This document shows, piece by piece, positions 13,901 to 24,500 of a stretch of DNA of 64,000 nt; position 1 is the stretch's first letter; each line of letters begins with the position of its first letter. This stretch comes from Erpobdella octoculata (taxonomy: Eukaryota; Annelida; Clitellata; Hirudinida; Erpobdellidae). The notes below the pieces were generated by a model that saw only the letters and a program-made list of their open reading frames with translations, was not told the DNA's origin and ran no database searches. The position numbers were made by a program, and so were the translations under genes. The stretch spans positions 16,704,470 to 16,768,469 of the forward strand of contig OZ022239.1 in NCBI GenBank assembly GCA_963978895.1, in the 5' to 3' direction.

Positions 13901-14339
13901 TACAAATGAGTTAAAGCGTGGATGGAATACTTTTATTTGAGAAAATAAATATTCGTTCTTTTTAAATAAAAGTTATTATCTGATAGTTTTTCTAGAAAGT
14001 TTGTCTCGTAATTTTTTAAACGTTGGACGTTTTGAGTCGTTAATAAGAATTTTGTCAATACATAATAGAATAGAAATCTTTGAAATAACAGATTTTGCAT
14101 TTGGAATAGGAGTGTATCTATTAGACAGCAAAAAGGGAAACAGAACATGTGAGATGTTTTGCTTAATTGGCTGACTACTTATTTGTACTTTACTATTTTC
14201 TATTTTAGTAAACTATTTTACTCCAGGTAAATCTCTGACTGGAATAGTTTTGATGATTGGAACGTTTATTGTAGTTTGCAATCTGGCTGAGAAAAAAATT
14301 CGTGGTTACCCTTACACGTTGGTTTCACTTTATTTTTAA
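7995..14339 (+). CDS. MAGT1: OST3/OST6 family oligosaccharyltransferase subunit (MAGT1/TUSC3-like), 9 exons
   Basis: Exons: 7995-8069, 8229-8392, 8465-8585, 8728-8804, 8870-8924, 9029-9166, 13579-13662, 13790-13853, 14209-14339; all introns GT-AG, phases consistent, 302 aa. Exon 1 encodes Met plus a hydrophobic signal peptide (MASSVKSFVIVLFLNF...) and is followed by GTAAGT. Exons 2-5 form the lumenal thioredoxin-like domain with the redox motif CTHC at residues 76-79, preceded by the family phrase RNYSV. Exons 6-9 carry four membrane segments, and the end RGYPYTLVSLYF matches the conserved GYPY carboxy terminus. In this family the subunit sits in the ER oligosaccharyltransferase complex and forms mixed disulphides with substrates to aid N-glycosylation; magnesium transport is also reported for vertebrate MAGT1. 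Slightly shorter than human MAGT1 (335 aa). Intron 6 (9167-13578) is full of repeats. A polyadenylation-like AATAAA lies at about 14612. Confidence 0.88.
9371..9612 (+). repeat. 5S-rRNA-derived SINE-like repeat, copy 1
   Basis: Sequence at 9376-9436 follows 5S rRNA: GAAAACACCGCG..., TTGTCCGATCAACGAAG, then the 5S box A region GAAGTTAAGCAACGTCG, then GGGTGAC, with the part between box A and box C deleted. A second fragment at 9578-9612 has the box C phrase ACTTCGATGGGTGAC. In each case the 5S part changes into a shared body beginning ATTAAATACA. Internal 5S promoter elements are the hallmark of 5S-headed (SINE3-type) retroposons. It lies in intron 6 of the OST3/OST6 gene. Confidence 0.7.
9655..9890 (+). 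repeat. Dispersed ~230-bp repeat, copy A
   Basis: Shares its order of phrases (CACTCGATT, ATGTATTGTCAT, TAAAGCT, CAGCTTCCTAGC-like, TAAATTTTACTTGCA, ACACAAACAGAGATTG) with an inverted copy at about 39755-39985 and a direct copy at about 55478-55735. No coding capacity. The ACACACAC/ACAAACAGAG end suggests a retroposon 3' tail. Confidence 0.7.
10063..10922 (+). repeat. Full-length copy of the ACTAGCGG-family dispersed unit
   Basis: Runs from ACTAGCGGAGTACCCGGC at 10063 to a 3' end reading AGACAGACTCACACACAG and TTTTTATATATATAG. Order: 5' terminus, C-rich 18-bp minisatellite, a long CATA array (10228-10430), a body that is partly repeated (TACATAGGCACTTT occurs at 10590 and 10732), then a 3' region AAATTTTATCAAGATCGCTCCAGCGG before the tail. 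A 3' end of this kind followed by a short AT tandem tail is typical of RTE-type and derived non-autonomous retroposons; the family name is unknown to me. Flanking sequence on both sides (about 10005-10060 and 10930-10985) is an inverted pair containing CCCAACG. Confidence 0.7.
10228..10430. repeat. (CATA)n tetranucleotide array
   Basis: About 50 CATA units with few interruptions, embedded in the dispersed unit at 10063-10922. The His-Thr-Tyr-Ile and Met-Tyr-Val-Cys frames it creates are artefacts. Confidence 0.95.
11018..11330 (+). repeat. 5S-rRNA-derived SINE-like repeat, copy 2
   Basis: The best preserved 5S head: 11102-11172 contains GAAAACACCGCGTCTCGTCC, GATCAACGAAGTAAGCAATG, then GTTAGTTATTCGATGGGTGAC, covering box A and box C of 5S rRNA in order. 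A second box C fragment follows at 11288-11313. The upstream flank (CTTATATTAACTTGCAACG) matches that of copy 1 at 9315-9333, so the repeat unit is longer than the 5S part. It directly precedes the 3' side of the LINE remnant. Confidence 0.75.
11433..13099 (-). pseudogene. CR1/L2/Jockey-type LINE: ORF1-like coiled coil fused to RT, frameshifted
   Basis: On the minus strand a Met at 13099 opens a coiled-coil-rich segment (heptads rich in Glu, Lys and Met, with CECC near the start) that ends at about 12712. From there the frame continues directly into reverse transcriptase: SSYRPISNLSVISKLLERLV, SAYRQYHSTETAVL, LLDLSAAFDTVDH, GVPQGSVLGP and the catalytic HFYADD box. The frame is lost at a poly-G/C run near 11820 and resumes in another frame (11807-11433) with the C-terminal LINE domain (LDYCNSTLVGLP, LHWL, KSAGDRSF), which stops short of the usual end. 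The endonuclease is missing, so an internal deletion has joined an ORF1-like part to RT. Non-LTR RTs of this wording belong to the CR1/L2/Rex1/Jockey group. Confidence 0.85.
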
Positions 14340-16100
14340 CTTAAAGAAATTTTTTATAGAAACAGAAACATTTTGTCTCCATTCCAGTTCTTTAGTGGGT
14401 TCTAACTACCAACCTAGCTTTCCTATCTTAGTATTGAAATTTGTTATTTATTTAACATAGTCGAATGTTTATTTAATGTTGTCCGATTATTTTAAAATTT
14501 TCAGCTTGATTTAGTTGTCAACTAAATGGAACTGGAATTCTGTGCATTTGTTATGAGTATTTTTTTAACAAGACAAGAAAAAACTAGATGACGTTTGATT
14601 TTAATTAGTTAAATAAATTTAAATACAATGTTTTCTTTACTTTAATAATATTAAAAGGTTCAGGAAATAGAGCTATCTAACTTGTTATTTAAAAAGTTCC
14701 TTAAGCTAAAAAAATTCGACTAGAAATTATTTGTACTTTTCACATATTTCCATAACAAAATTATTTTGTCTGGAATGCCAGAAAACACTACTTTGGAAAA
14801 CTTAACACCCTATATATGCTCTTGAATTCAGTCTATTTGATAGCAATGAGACATTTTAAACTCAAAAAATTGAAATAAGAGTTGTTATATGCTGCATCTG
14901 TTTGGATCACGTATCTGTGAGCAGTAACTATGTATATAAGCTAATGATAAAAACTGACTGAAGCAAAACAGCTGTTCGATCTAATTAGAAATCATATTCA
15001 TGAGGCAGATGTTGACTTGGAGTTTTTCAGAGAAATAGCGTAACGATATATTGAATTCATTTGTACAAAAAAACAACGACTGATTCAGGGGGATTCTAGG
15101 ACGTTTTATCTTCTGGCTGTCCATCTTGCGGACGAGTCATCTTGCAGATGATTCAAACTGTTTATCCTGGGACGGTTCACCTCGGACAAATCATCTTGAT
15201 GACGTTTTAGCCCCTGCGGCCCATCCCGATTTATGTGAATTTAATTAAACATTACGTTTATGTTTTTAAATGCTTTTATTTAACTTCACTTGTTTCTCTG
15301 TTTGTTTGTTTGTTTGTTGGTTTGTTTGTCTGTGGTGATCAAATCTTAGAAACAAAAATTCACCCATTTTTCGACCACCTAGAGCTCTAAAACTTTCAGG
15401 AAAGCTTTATTCTAGATGACAATACCTGAATTGAATGTTTCCGACATGAATTAGGCCTTAAATCAATTAAAATTAATCAAATCAAATTTATATCCTACTA
15501 TCTAGCGACTGTAATAAGTTGCTTATGTATAAGTCGCCAGAGGTCCAAAATAATTAAACAGTACGGATGTTTGTTTATAAGTCGCCAGAAGTCCAAAATA
15601 ATTAACAAGATTGAGCGTAACGGTTGTTTTAGATTCAAAAATTTTAGTTCGTTGACTCAGATAAAGAGGCAAATAAAAGCATTTTTTAAATGTATTTTTT
15701 ATCTTTACTTGTTTATATTTTTAATTTTGTCCCGTTTAATCTTTCAAATACTTTTATTTAAGAAATAAAACACTAAAATACACGGGTATCTTGTTAAAGA
15801 TTACATTTAGGTTTTATCTTTGTATATAATCGTATTTTCAGGCATATAATGCGTCCAGGAAGGTTTAACTTAAACTTTAATTGTACGATAATGGATTAAA
15901 ATATTTTCGGACATTTTATATAGCGCAAAAAAGTTGAAAAAATATATACAATTAAAATACACGTTTTATCGCTGTTCTGTTTTATCATGGAACGGAAAGA
16001 AAAAACTTTAATTGTTTGTGTGCGTGAATGAGAGAGAGAAAAAGAGTATGAATGTGAAATAGCAAATGGGAGGCTTAATTTGTGTGCGAGCGCGTGTGTT
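14340..16100. other. 3' flank of the OST3/OST6 gene, no gene recognised
   Basis: AT-rich sequence with no supported coding region. AATAAA near 14612 may be the polyadenylation signal of the upstream gene. A GTTTGTTT run lies at about 15300-15325. Around 15346-15500 the phrases CTTTCAGGAAAGCTTTATTC and GATGACAATACCTGAATTG weakly resemble the dispersed repeat at 9655-9890. Two near-identical phrases (AAGTCGCCAGAGGTCCAAAA, 15531 and 15578) form a short direct repeat. Confidence 0.5.
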
Positions 16101-16114
16101 TGTGTGTGTGAGAA

Positions 16115-16314
<200 letters not shown>

Positions 16315-16639
16315 TTTGTTTAGTCAAAGACTCGATCAAGCACTCGTAACACAGATGGGTTAATGGTGAGTCGGAACTATTCGTAGCTTGAGTGTGCGGT
16401 TTTTAAAAGAATAAGTTAATGTAAATAAACCAAGTTATAGGTTCTTTGACATTGGCTGGCAAGTTTGGTAAGCTCCGCCTCCAAGCCAATTACGTAAATG
16501 AACCAAATAAGACTGAACGATTCTTTTTAGACTTAGTGAATCGACTCAGTTGGTTCACCTCAATGAATCGTTTATTTTGAACGATTCGTTCAAAATCGCC
16601 CATCTCTATTATAGATAACATTTCAAATAGATAATACAA

Positions 16640-16812
16640 ACTTATTTTCGCCTTTTTGATGTTCGCTTTTTTTATTGTTCGCTCTTTTTAGTTTCGCCCT
16701 TTTCATTTTCGCCCTTATTATCGTGCGATCTTTTTATCATTCGCTCTTTTTAGTTTCGATCTTTTGTGTTCGCCCTTTTGTTTTCGCCCTTATGTTTTCG
16801 CCCTTTTGATAG
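16640..16812. repeat. Degenerate TTCGCCC(TTTT) short tandem repeat
   Basis: At least ten irregularly spaced units with the core TTCGCYCTTTT, differing by 1-3 bases and with variable T-runs. The unit length drifts (about 12-20 bp), unlike a pure microsatellite. It lies immediately upstream of the first copy of the 250-bp direct repeat. Confidence 0.7.
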
Positions 16813-16837
16813 TAAACCAAAAAAATTGAGATATGTT

Positions 16838-17097
16838 TGATTCTATTGAAACCTTTTTATACTGATGTCAAACAAAAAAATCTACTTTGAACTTTTTCTC
16901 TGGCGTAAGTGACTGTAGTTTCTTTCTTTTTACAACGTTTTTATTAGGTCACTTTGTTGTCTGTTTGGTTGTTTGAGATTTTGTCTGTCAGCGAATTCCA
17001 TACGATGGAGTTTATTGCCACTTAGCGAAAAAAAGTTATAATATTTTAAATTCAATGGTCACCTAGTGAAAAAAGCTTAACAAACTCAAATGTATTT
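16838..17097. repeat. 250-bp direct repeat, copy 1
   Basis: Starts TGATTCTATTGAAA and ends AATGTATTTTTA. The second copy is at 17698-17946 with a high level of identity (a few substitutions and a small deletion near the TCTGTTTG run). The copies flank about 600 bp. They could be the termini of a small retroelement (TG start) or a segmental duplication; no TG...CA ends or primer-binding site are demonstrated. Confidence 0.75.
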
Positions 17098-17330
17098 TTA
17101 TGATGTAAAAATTGTTTTCAATGAACGAGATCTCATTTTAAACAAAACTTTTTCAAAACCTGCTTTCTTAACCATTTCTGCTGCGATGACAGCGTCGTCA
17201 AAATTGTTATCTCCCAATAACCTTGCAGAGATTATTATTTTATTATTTAGTATGTCAATAGTTGCTGTCAAATATTTAAAACTTCTGCTAGACTTATTGA
17301 TTTGGAACGAGATATCAGGCTAAATCACGA
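17098..17330 (-). pseudogene. Unidentified protein-like segment between the direct repeats
   Basis: The minus strand from about 17322 to a stop at 17098-17100 is open for about 72 codons and reads like a globular protein fragment (ISARLLGDNNFDDAVIAAEM, then VKKAGFEKVLFK). It has no obvious Met start. Its composition is less AT-biased in wobble than random frames here. I do not recognise the family. It could be a transposon gene remnant or an exon of a host gene; the plus-strand frame over the same bases (17090-17323) looks like its shadow. Confidence 0.35.
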
Positions 17331-17697
17331 TGGATAAAATGGAGGGATATGTGGCGCAGTACGCTCTGCCAATGAGTTTGCTTTAGTTGTTGTCATGACA
17401 TTGTTTTTTTCATAATCTATCAAGTTTTTTAAGTGATGTTCCAGAGGTCAGTCCAATTGATACATTTTTTCCATCTAGTATCAGGTATCAGACTGAAACT
17501 TCACATAAATCAGGATACTAACCCGTTTAGTTTTTCATCTGCTTACAGAAGTTGAAAATAGGGTATAAATTGACATTACTTCAAACAAGAAATACAACTC
17601 TAGATGTTGAAGTAAAAAATATGATTACGTTATGAATTTTGTAACTGTCTAAATAAATAAACGGGCTTCCTAGAACAACTGTAATCTAAAATTTATA

Positions 17698-17946
17698 GAT
17701 TGATTCTATTGAAATCTTTTTACACTGATATCAAACAAAAAAATCTACTTTGAACTTTTTCTCTGGCGTAAGTGACTGCAGTTTCTTTCTTTTTACAATG
17801 TTTTTATTAGGTCACTTTGTTGTCTGTCTGTTTGTTTGTTTGTCAGCGAATTCCATACGATGGAGTTTATTGCCACTTAGCGAAAAAAAGTTATAATATT
17901 TTAAATTCAATGGTCACCTAGTGAAAAAAACTTAACAATGTATTTT
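17698..17946. repeat. 250-bp direct repeat, copy 2
   Basis: Second copy of the repeat at 16838-17097, same orientation, followed at once by TA and GTAT arrays (17947-18036). Confidence 0.75.
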
Positions 17947-18285
17947 TATATATATATATAAATATAATATATATATATTTTATATATATAAAAATGAATG
18001 TTTGTATGTATGTATGTATGTATGTATGTATGTATGTATATAGGTATGTTATTTATGCATTGCTACACCATTCATCCGATCGTAATGAAATTTTCACACA
18101 ACCTTGAGAGTCAAGGGGAATCAAATATAGAGAAAAAAATTTTGAAATCCGTCACAAAATGAGCGGAGCGGAGCGGGTGAGCGAGCGGGAACTATATATA
18201 TATATATATGTATGTGCGTATGTATGTGTGTATGTATGTATGTGTATGTGCATGTATGTGTGTCTGTGTGTGTGTTTATGTATAT
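17947..18285. repeat. TA/GTAT arrays around an inverted copy of the 5955 repeat
   Basis: TATATA and GTAT runs (17947-18046) lead into a minus-strand copy (18047-18193) of the segment at 5955-6105, ending in GGAGCGGGTGAGCGAGCGGG. Further GTAT/GTGT repeats follow to 18285. No gene. Confidence 0.7.
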
Positions 18286-18600
18286 ACTAGCGGAGATACC
18301 CGGCGTTGCCCGGGGTTTTTAGAGGTTTTTCTAATGTTTGTCTCTTTCTCTCCCGTTTCTTTCCCACTTGCTTTCCCACTCCTGCTCGCTTTCCAGTTTT
18401 CGGTCGTTTTCCCGCTGCCGGTCGCTTTCCCGCTCCCGGTCGCTTTCCCGCTCCCGGTCGTTTTCTCGTTCCCGGTCGCTGTCCCGTTCCCGCTCACGTT
18501 TGCTCTCCCATTCCCGCTCACGCTTGCATTTCCGTTCCCGCTCGCTGTCCGTTCCGGGTCGCTTTCCCGTTTCTATAATAGACAAACTAACCAACAAACA

Positions 18601-18680
<80 letters not shown>

Positions 18681-19412
18681 TAGCAAATCTATTTTACGTT
18701 TTATAGGCTAAAAGAAGTTATGAAAGAATGGAAAAGAGAAAATGAGCGTGAACGGGAACGGGAGAGCAACCGTGACCGGGAATGGGAGAGCAAGCGTGAC
18801 CGGGAACGGGAGAGCAAGCGGGAACGGGAAAGCGACCGGGAACGGGAAAGCGAAAAGCGACCGGGAACAGACTGTGAGTCAGAGAGTCTGTTTGTCTTTT
18901 ATAGAAATCTGAACCGTTCGAGCTATCTTGATGAGATGTGGCAAGGAGGTAGTTCTCATACAGGAGAAGAAAGTAAAGAAGGCTTGGACTCCCTACTCCG
19001 ATCCCCCGGCTCAGGGAATCCAAAAAACCTTTCCAGGCCAAAAGTGCCTATGTATGACCATCAAAGGTAATTGCGTAATAAAATTAAAATTTAGTTTATG
19101 TAACAACGTTTGAAGGCTTCAAGCAACTTTTAGCCAGTTTTACCAAATCTATTTTACGTTTTATGGGCTAAAAAAGTTAGGAAAGAATGGCAAAGAGAAA
19201 ATGAGCGCGAGCGGTAACGGGAACAGGAACGGGAGAACAAGCGTGAACGGGAACGGGAGAGCAAGCGGGAACGGGAAAGCGAGCGTGAACGGGAGAGCAA
19301 GCGGGAACGGGAAAGCGACTGGAAGCGGGAAAGCAAGCGGGGAAGGAATTGGGAACAAAAGAGAAAACGATAACCTCTGCAAACCCCGAGCAACGCCGGG
19401 TAACCCCGCTAG
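18286..19412. repeat. Inverted cluster of ACTAGCGG-family units
   Basis: A plus-strand 5' end (ACTAGCGGAGATACCCGGCG, 18288) with an 18-bp CCGGTCGCTTTCCCGCTC-type minisatellite runs to about 18597 and is followed by a TA array (18602-18676). From there to 19412 lie minus-strand copies: minisatellite, a 3' end (CAAGATAGCTCGAACGG in minus sense, near 18928-18912) and body, then a second minisatellite, ending with the inverted terminus at 19412. The fused 3' end and minisatellite near 18868 implies one copy inserted into another. Long arginine/glutamate/serine-rich frames here are minisatellite artefacts. Confidence 0.75.
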
Positions 19413-21396
19413 TTTCTTTAATAAACGTGTTATTTGTAGATGGCAAACGTAATTTAATATTTGACAGTCTGAAATTGAAAATTATAAAATTCCATTAAGT
19501 AATAAATTTATTATTTCAAAAATTCCATTATCAATGTACAGTTTCTATAAAATTTGAGAAATTGATATGAAGGATTCACCGCCAAGTGCCAATCAGTGAA
19601 TGGCCATGAACTTACATTTTCTTTTTAAGCACTACCGTCTGGCTCTCAGGAAGCCCGTATATCTCAGCACAGAGGCACGCAATGGTCTCTCGGCGTCCCT
19701 GGTTTTGCCCCTTGTCCATAGAACCGTACTCACTAGGCACTCGGAAAACTTGCAAGTAAAATTGCTTCTTTGTGAGCATGTAAAAGATCAGTGACACAGA
19801 GTTGTAGGAAGCATGAAAAGTTCTACAATATATCCGAGCGATAGTAATGACTGCGATTTTTTTTTTGCTATATATTATAAAAATAAAATTCGCATGAATA
19901 AGTAAATATTGTTATTAAACCTCATTTCATCTTATCTTTTTTTAACCCTAGCAAAATAGGATATTTCTAGCAAAACAAGTCTTGACTTTTGTAAATTAAT
20001 TGAAGCCACATTTCAAATTTTAATAATGCTTAATACCATAGATGTTTTAAACTTTAATGCATATAAACAATTAACATAGCAAGTTCGTACATTTATTTCC
20101 ATAATAAAAAAGACATCACAAATACATATGAGAAGCATTATAATGAAACTACGATCTAGCGACCGTTATTTCTCGGAGAAGGAATGGCAAATGGGCATCA
20201 TTATTTGCATATTTGAGCTCTTTAATAATAAAATTATAAACATATCAATGCAAAATTAATCAGTGCCAAACTGTTGAATCGTTAAAAAAAGAGTTAAACA
20301 CAGAATATTAAAAAATTTCGATGCCCAGCAAGGCAAAGATACTCGATGTCACGACTCGATCTTCACGTTTAAAAGTAAATTAAAACTAAATCAAAAATTG
20401 ATAACAACCAGGTCAAAGGCCAACAAACGAATTACGATGATTAAAACAAAATGTACAACAAAACTATGCAGAAATTAAAAAATACTCCAAAAAATTTGTT
20501 CAACTTATCAGGATAAAAATACAAATTATGCAATAAAACGTAATCAAATATTAGGACAGTTGAATTTCTTTAATTTTATGCAAACATTTACAAGAACTCA
20601 ATTTCACTTAATTAACAAAAACTTTTTTCAAAAGTTCAAGCAGATTAAAATACTATGAAAAGCAGATTTGTTGAATACTTAATCAGAAATACATCTTAGA
20701 AGCACAAGCTAATAATAATGAAGATTCATTATCTCATAATTATGAATTAGCTATATTATGACTCGATTCCACACAATCTCAAGAAAATTTAAACTTTATT
20801 ACACAGATATCAAATTGGTTTATATTAAACATATATGAGTAACAAAAATAATCACATCCACTCCTAAAATGTAAATGATTTTAAAATTTTTGTCTCAACA
20901 ATAATATGGGTAAATCTGCAGAAAGCAGCTGTGAACAATAATTCTGAGCAGGTGGTTGAGACTTTATAGACATTGAGGATTATTAAATAGAAGCACCTCA
21001 TGGAAAAGATTTTCAAAATATTTTGAAAGCACTCAAAAGCAAAAATATATAAATATATATAATTTGATGAAGATCTTAAAATGGAAGAATATGAAATTGG
21101 TACATAAATATGTAAGAAAAAAGAACAAGGCAGAGATGTGAAATTGCATGTGATAAACTCTGAGGCAAGTCAAACGTGTCTTGACTGATTAAATGCGGTC
21201 ACCACACATGAATATATTATCACTTGCTTGTAAAGATTTTTTTTGAAGTAGATTTAATCGTTTATAACTTATGTGTTGTGTTCATGTTGACCAAAACAAT
21301 TACAATTGCATTGAAATAATAAAATGGTGAATTAAACTCAATTAAAATAAAACCTTAAGTAAGAAGAACAAAAATGGCAAATATGGTATTGTAGAT
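19413..21396. other. 3' side of the G-alpha gene, no gene recognised
   Basis: AT-rich and free of recognisable coding sequence. The part near 21541 would be the 3' UTR of the minus-strand G-alpha gene. No tandem arrays or transposon termini were recognised. Confidence 0.5.
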
Positions 21397-21505
<109 letters not shown>

Positions 21506-21541
21506 TGTGGGATTGCTTACTAGAGAATCAAATTAAAAAAA

Positions 21542-24500
21542 TTACTGAAGCATGAGTTGGTTAATGTTGTTTTGTAAAATGGTTTCTCTTGTTGCCGAAA
21601 AGACAAACTTTATGTTTTCGGTATCAACGGCTGTCGTGAAATGATGGAAGAGCGGTCGTGATCTGTCTTTCCTGCGAGTGTTGAAAAGTTCTACTTCAAA
21701 CTTCTGAACGTCTTCGAGGCTTCTCGAATCGTTGTGAACCGGGAAATGTTCGGGAAAGTGGTCCCTGATGTCCGAGACCTTGATCTTGTCGACAAGTAGA
21801 TCGGTCTTGTTGAGGAAAAGAATGATGGAAACATTTGCAAATGTTTTGTTATTTACTATTGCTTCGAAGATGTCACAAGACTCGACCAGCCTGTTGGTCC
21901 TCCTGTCTTCCAGAAGAGACTGATCGTATTCACTGGATGACACCAAGAAAAGAATACAAGTAACGCTTTCAAAGCACTGGTACCATTTCTGTCTTTGCGA
22001 CCTCTGACCGCCGACATCGACAAATAGAAAAGGAACGCCTCTGATAAGGAATTCATGTTCGGCAATACTTTTCGTTGGTCGCCTGGCGTGCAAGATGTCT
22101 AGGTGAGTGGGTTCATAATTCTGAAAAAAAAGATTTGTGAACATATTTCAAAATTAAAATATAAATATGTTGAATGTCTATTTCAGCATTCTGGGGCCTG
22201 CGGGCAGTGTCGGACAACCCTAGTTTCCTAGTTTAAACAAGCTACAATTGAGTTTGTTATGTATTAAAATTTTATGAATCAACTGAAGTGAACATATGCT
22301 TTTGAGAAAAATTATAATTTTTTCCTTAATTATGACCATTCACAATACTAAAGTTGTGTTTCATCTTTATTTATTGTTTGAACAAGAAACATAATTTCAA
22401 ATACTAAAACAGATGATTATCAAACATTTTAATAACAATCCACAACAAAAGTATTAAAAACTAACAGATTGACTAATCCTTTCCAGGTTTTCCATAAAAT
22501 ACTTTAGCGAATCCCCCTGTCAATATCCATATTGGTATTATTAAAAGAAGTTGAAAAATATAATCCAATGTTTTTAAATATTGTTACTGAAAAAGTATTG
22601 AATGAAAATATATCTGAGATAAGCTTTTCTTTAAGACTTTTACATCTTAACATGAAAATAAAACTTTAATGTGAATGTGAAGTTAACAATATTGCTGGCC
22701 ATGCAAATAAAATAAAAATTTATTTACTGCAATGGAGCTGTGCTATACATCGTTGAATGGGTTTATAAAAATAGAATCCAGTGATATAATTGGTTTTTCT
22801 TCGGTTCAATAAATAAAATAAAATATAAGCCAAAAACTAAGATTTTCCAATCAAAATTACATAAAATAAATGTAAGTTTTTCTTTGATCGAGTATTACTT
22901 TTTCAAACTGCTGCAACGAGAATTTCCAAGGTGCTTGATTTTAGATATTTCAATTACAAATCCAATAATGTACCTTTCGCTTCTAAAACTTAATAAACAA
23001 AAAAGTTATCAGCTAAAATGTTGACCATATACGATTTTTTCAAGCTATACAAAACTAAACAAACATCACAGAGCATCTGGTTCAATGAACAAGTGGAAAA
23101 ATTTATTTTATCCAAAATCTAAAAAAAATTTTTTAAATTACTTTTAAAAGATAAAGTTTAAACGTTTAAGATAACGTTTGTTTAAAAAGATAACGATTTA
23201 AAATCAGCACAGAGCTCGCAAGTGAAACATTTTTTTAAAACTCTTTCTTTGTAAACATATATTGTGTGCAACTTTGGCAAATCCAGCTTCAATATTTCTC
23301 ACACTCCACCCAGTCTGCATATGACCCCCTCCACCCTGTCCACAATACAAGCCAGAGTTTGACATCTTGTCAGATGATAGCATGATTTATTTGACCCACT
23401 CTTTTTTCTCATTATCTAGATTGAAATAAATGCTGAAAATTACCCCAATACCTAGTCTTAAAATAAAAACACCTACTAAAGTACCACAAATGTATGTATC
23501 ATTAAATCCTCTATATTAACTTCACCGTGTTTGCTTGCATGAGCCATACGTTGGGACTCTTTGAAAAAAAAAACCAATTCCCGTTATCCAATCAAGCTGG
23601 AATTTGGTTATTTGTCCTCAAGGACTTTACATTCTATTAAATTTTCAAATTGATTGGTCAAAATTTGAATAAAATATAAAATAAAATATAACAAATTATT
23701 AATTTTTTCTAAATTACAACTTTTCTGTACATAAATAATCCACAAGGTTTTAGTCTATTTAAAGAAAGCAATATTTAATTTTTCAATTAAAAAATGTATA
23801 ATAAAAAATTTGTTTTTTCATATGGATTCGAAAGTTTCTTATATTTTCAATTCGCACATATCAAGTATTTAAAAGACTTGTCAATATTTTTCTATGTTAT
23901 AGACTTATTTTCATCAAAAAATTTTTGTGAAAAATTAGAAGATGCTGAATTACAAAATATAGAGGATTTATGAAAAACGAAATTTTCAATGATTCGCTTG
24001 TTTTAAATTTGAGTCTCAGGTGCCCTCTTTGTGACCATGCCTGCTGGGTTTATTGCTAATACAGTATTTTTCTGTGTTGCATTTAATTTATTATATATAA
24101 CATGTCAAACTGTTGTTTGTATTGCAGACAGAGTAGAGAAGGTTTTTTTCATTAATATTATTAAACAGTTGATAACGCAACATAGGTACACATGCGGACT
24201 AGGTGAAATGTGAGAAATGTCAAGGTAGGTTGTCCAAGGATGCACAGAATTAATGTTTTCTGCACTTATTTTAAATAGCTACCTTTTTTAAAAAATATTT
24301 TTAAGATAATTCAAAACAAAAATTTTTTTTTGGATAAAACAAAAATTTTTAACTATGTTCATTAAAAGCCAGCAGGAGGTGTTAACAAGTAGCCACTTAG
24401 CATAATAGCCACAGGAATCCAGACTTGCTTGTCAAATCAGATGCTCCGCAATGTTTGCTTACTTTTCGTTTAGGTGAGAAAAATCATATATGGTCCAACG

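Noticed and set aside
18208..19452. Arg/Glu/Ser-rich and Pro/Val-rich frames resembling SR proteins
   Set aside because: They come from the 18-bp CCGGTCGCTTTCCCGCTC minisatellite in all frames; the segment is a repeat cluster with transposon-like termini.
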